Of a DNA stretch of 64,000 bases, positions 63,960 to 64,000 are shown piece by piece; position 1 is the stretch's first letter, and each line of letters starts with the position of its first letter. The notes below the pieces were generated by a model. It saw only the letters and a list, made by a program, of their open reading frames with translations. It did not search any database and was not told where the DNA came from. The stretch lies in assembly GCF_038396785.1 (NCBI RefSeq), contig NZ_CP151087.1:3410001-3474000 (forward strand). The letters are read 5' to 3'. The position numbers and the translations under genes are program-made. The stretch is from Sphingobacterium thalpophilum. GTDB taxonomy: Bacteria; Bacteroidota; Bacteroidia; Sphingobacteriales; Sphingobacteriaceae.

Positions 63960-64000
63960 ATAAAGTAGACAATATCGTAATTCCTTAATATTGATAGGCC

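Overview
The window looks like a chromosomal segment of a member of the Sphingobacteriaceae (Bacteroidota), probably Sphingobacterium or a close relative. This rests on the SusC/SusD pair, a glucosamine-6-phosphate deaminase fused to an LmbE-like domain, TlpA-type thioredoxins, Bacteroidota-type promoters (TTG, about 19 nt, TAnnTTTG), a BmgA-like relaxase and an IntDOT-like integrase. The genus is inferred from gene content, not from a search.

Left core (1-9.7 kb): a partial Zn/Cd/Pb-type P1B ATPase, pgi, prfB with its programmed +1 frameshift, a hyaluronan-synthase-like GT2 enzyme next to a UDP-HexNAc 6-dehydrogenase, a beta-carbonic anhydrase and an APH-fold kinase.

Integrated element (about 9.72-48.11 kb): a 25-bp identical direct repeat, the 3' end of tRNA-Glu, lies at 9722-9746 and inside the intact tRNA-Glu gene at 48084-48155. 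The integrase gene sits beside the intact tRNA. A relaxase with accessory genes is present and no conjugation machinery is visible, so this reads as a roughly 38-kb integrative and mobilizable element. Its cargo, left to right: (a) a secreted-peptide cluster at 10.0-18.2 kb (two GT25 glycosyltransferases, HlyD adaptor, C39-peptidase ABC exporter, TlpA lipoprotein, a six-Cys double-glycine-leader precursor, and a VKOR-thioredoxin fusion); (b) a CMP-sialate-synthetase-like gene with a GT-B-like gene; (c) insertion-sequence debris (a truncated IS110-type and an IS4-type element); (d) a tightly coupled operon built around a 1080-aa NTPase/TPR protein (23.5-28.0 kb), a candidate defence or signalling system; (e) the mobilization module (28.2-31.2 kb); (f) small unknown genes and a strongly structured RNA gene with its own promoter and terminator (35.29-35.72 kb); (g) a TlpA-SusC-SusD unit with DUF6520-like, MauE-like and AraC genes (36.0-43.5 kb); (h) a free-standing RNA polymerase alpha-CTD-like protein, a membrane protein, a TPR lipoprotein and the integrase.

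Right core (48.3-64 kb): GH20 hexosaminidase, a siderophore-type TonB-dependent receptor with a palindromic operator over its promoter, NagB-LmbE, a methionine-type aminotransferase, a TlpA-like thioredoxin, radA, a dipeptidase/serine-hydrolase pair with overlapping ends, and xseA-xseB.

The observations that look least described are the structured RNA at 35.3-35.7 kb, the NTPase/TPR operon, and the Cys-rich peptide cluster with its dedicated disulfide and glycosyltransferase genes. All functional assignments are read from motifs only.
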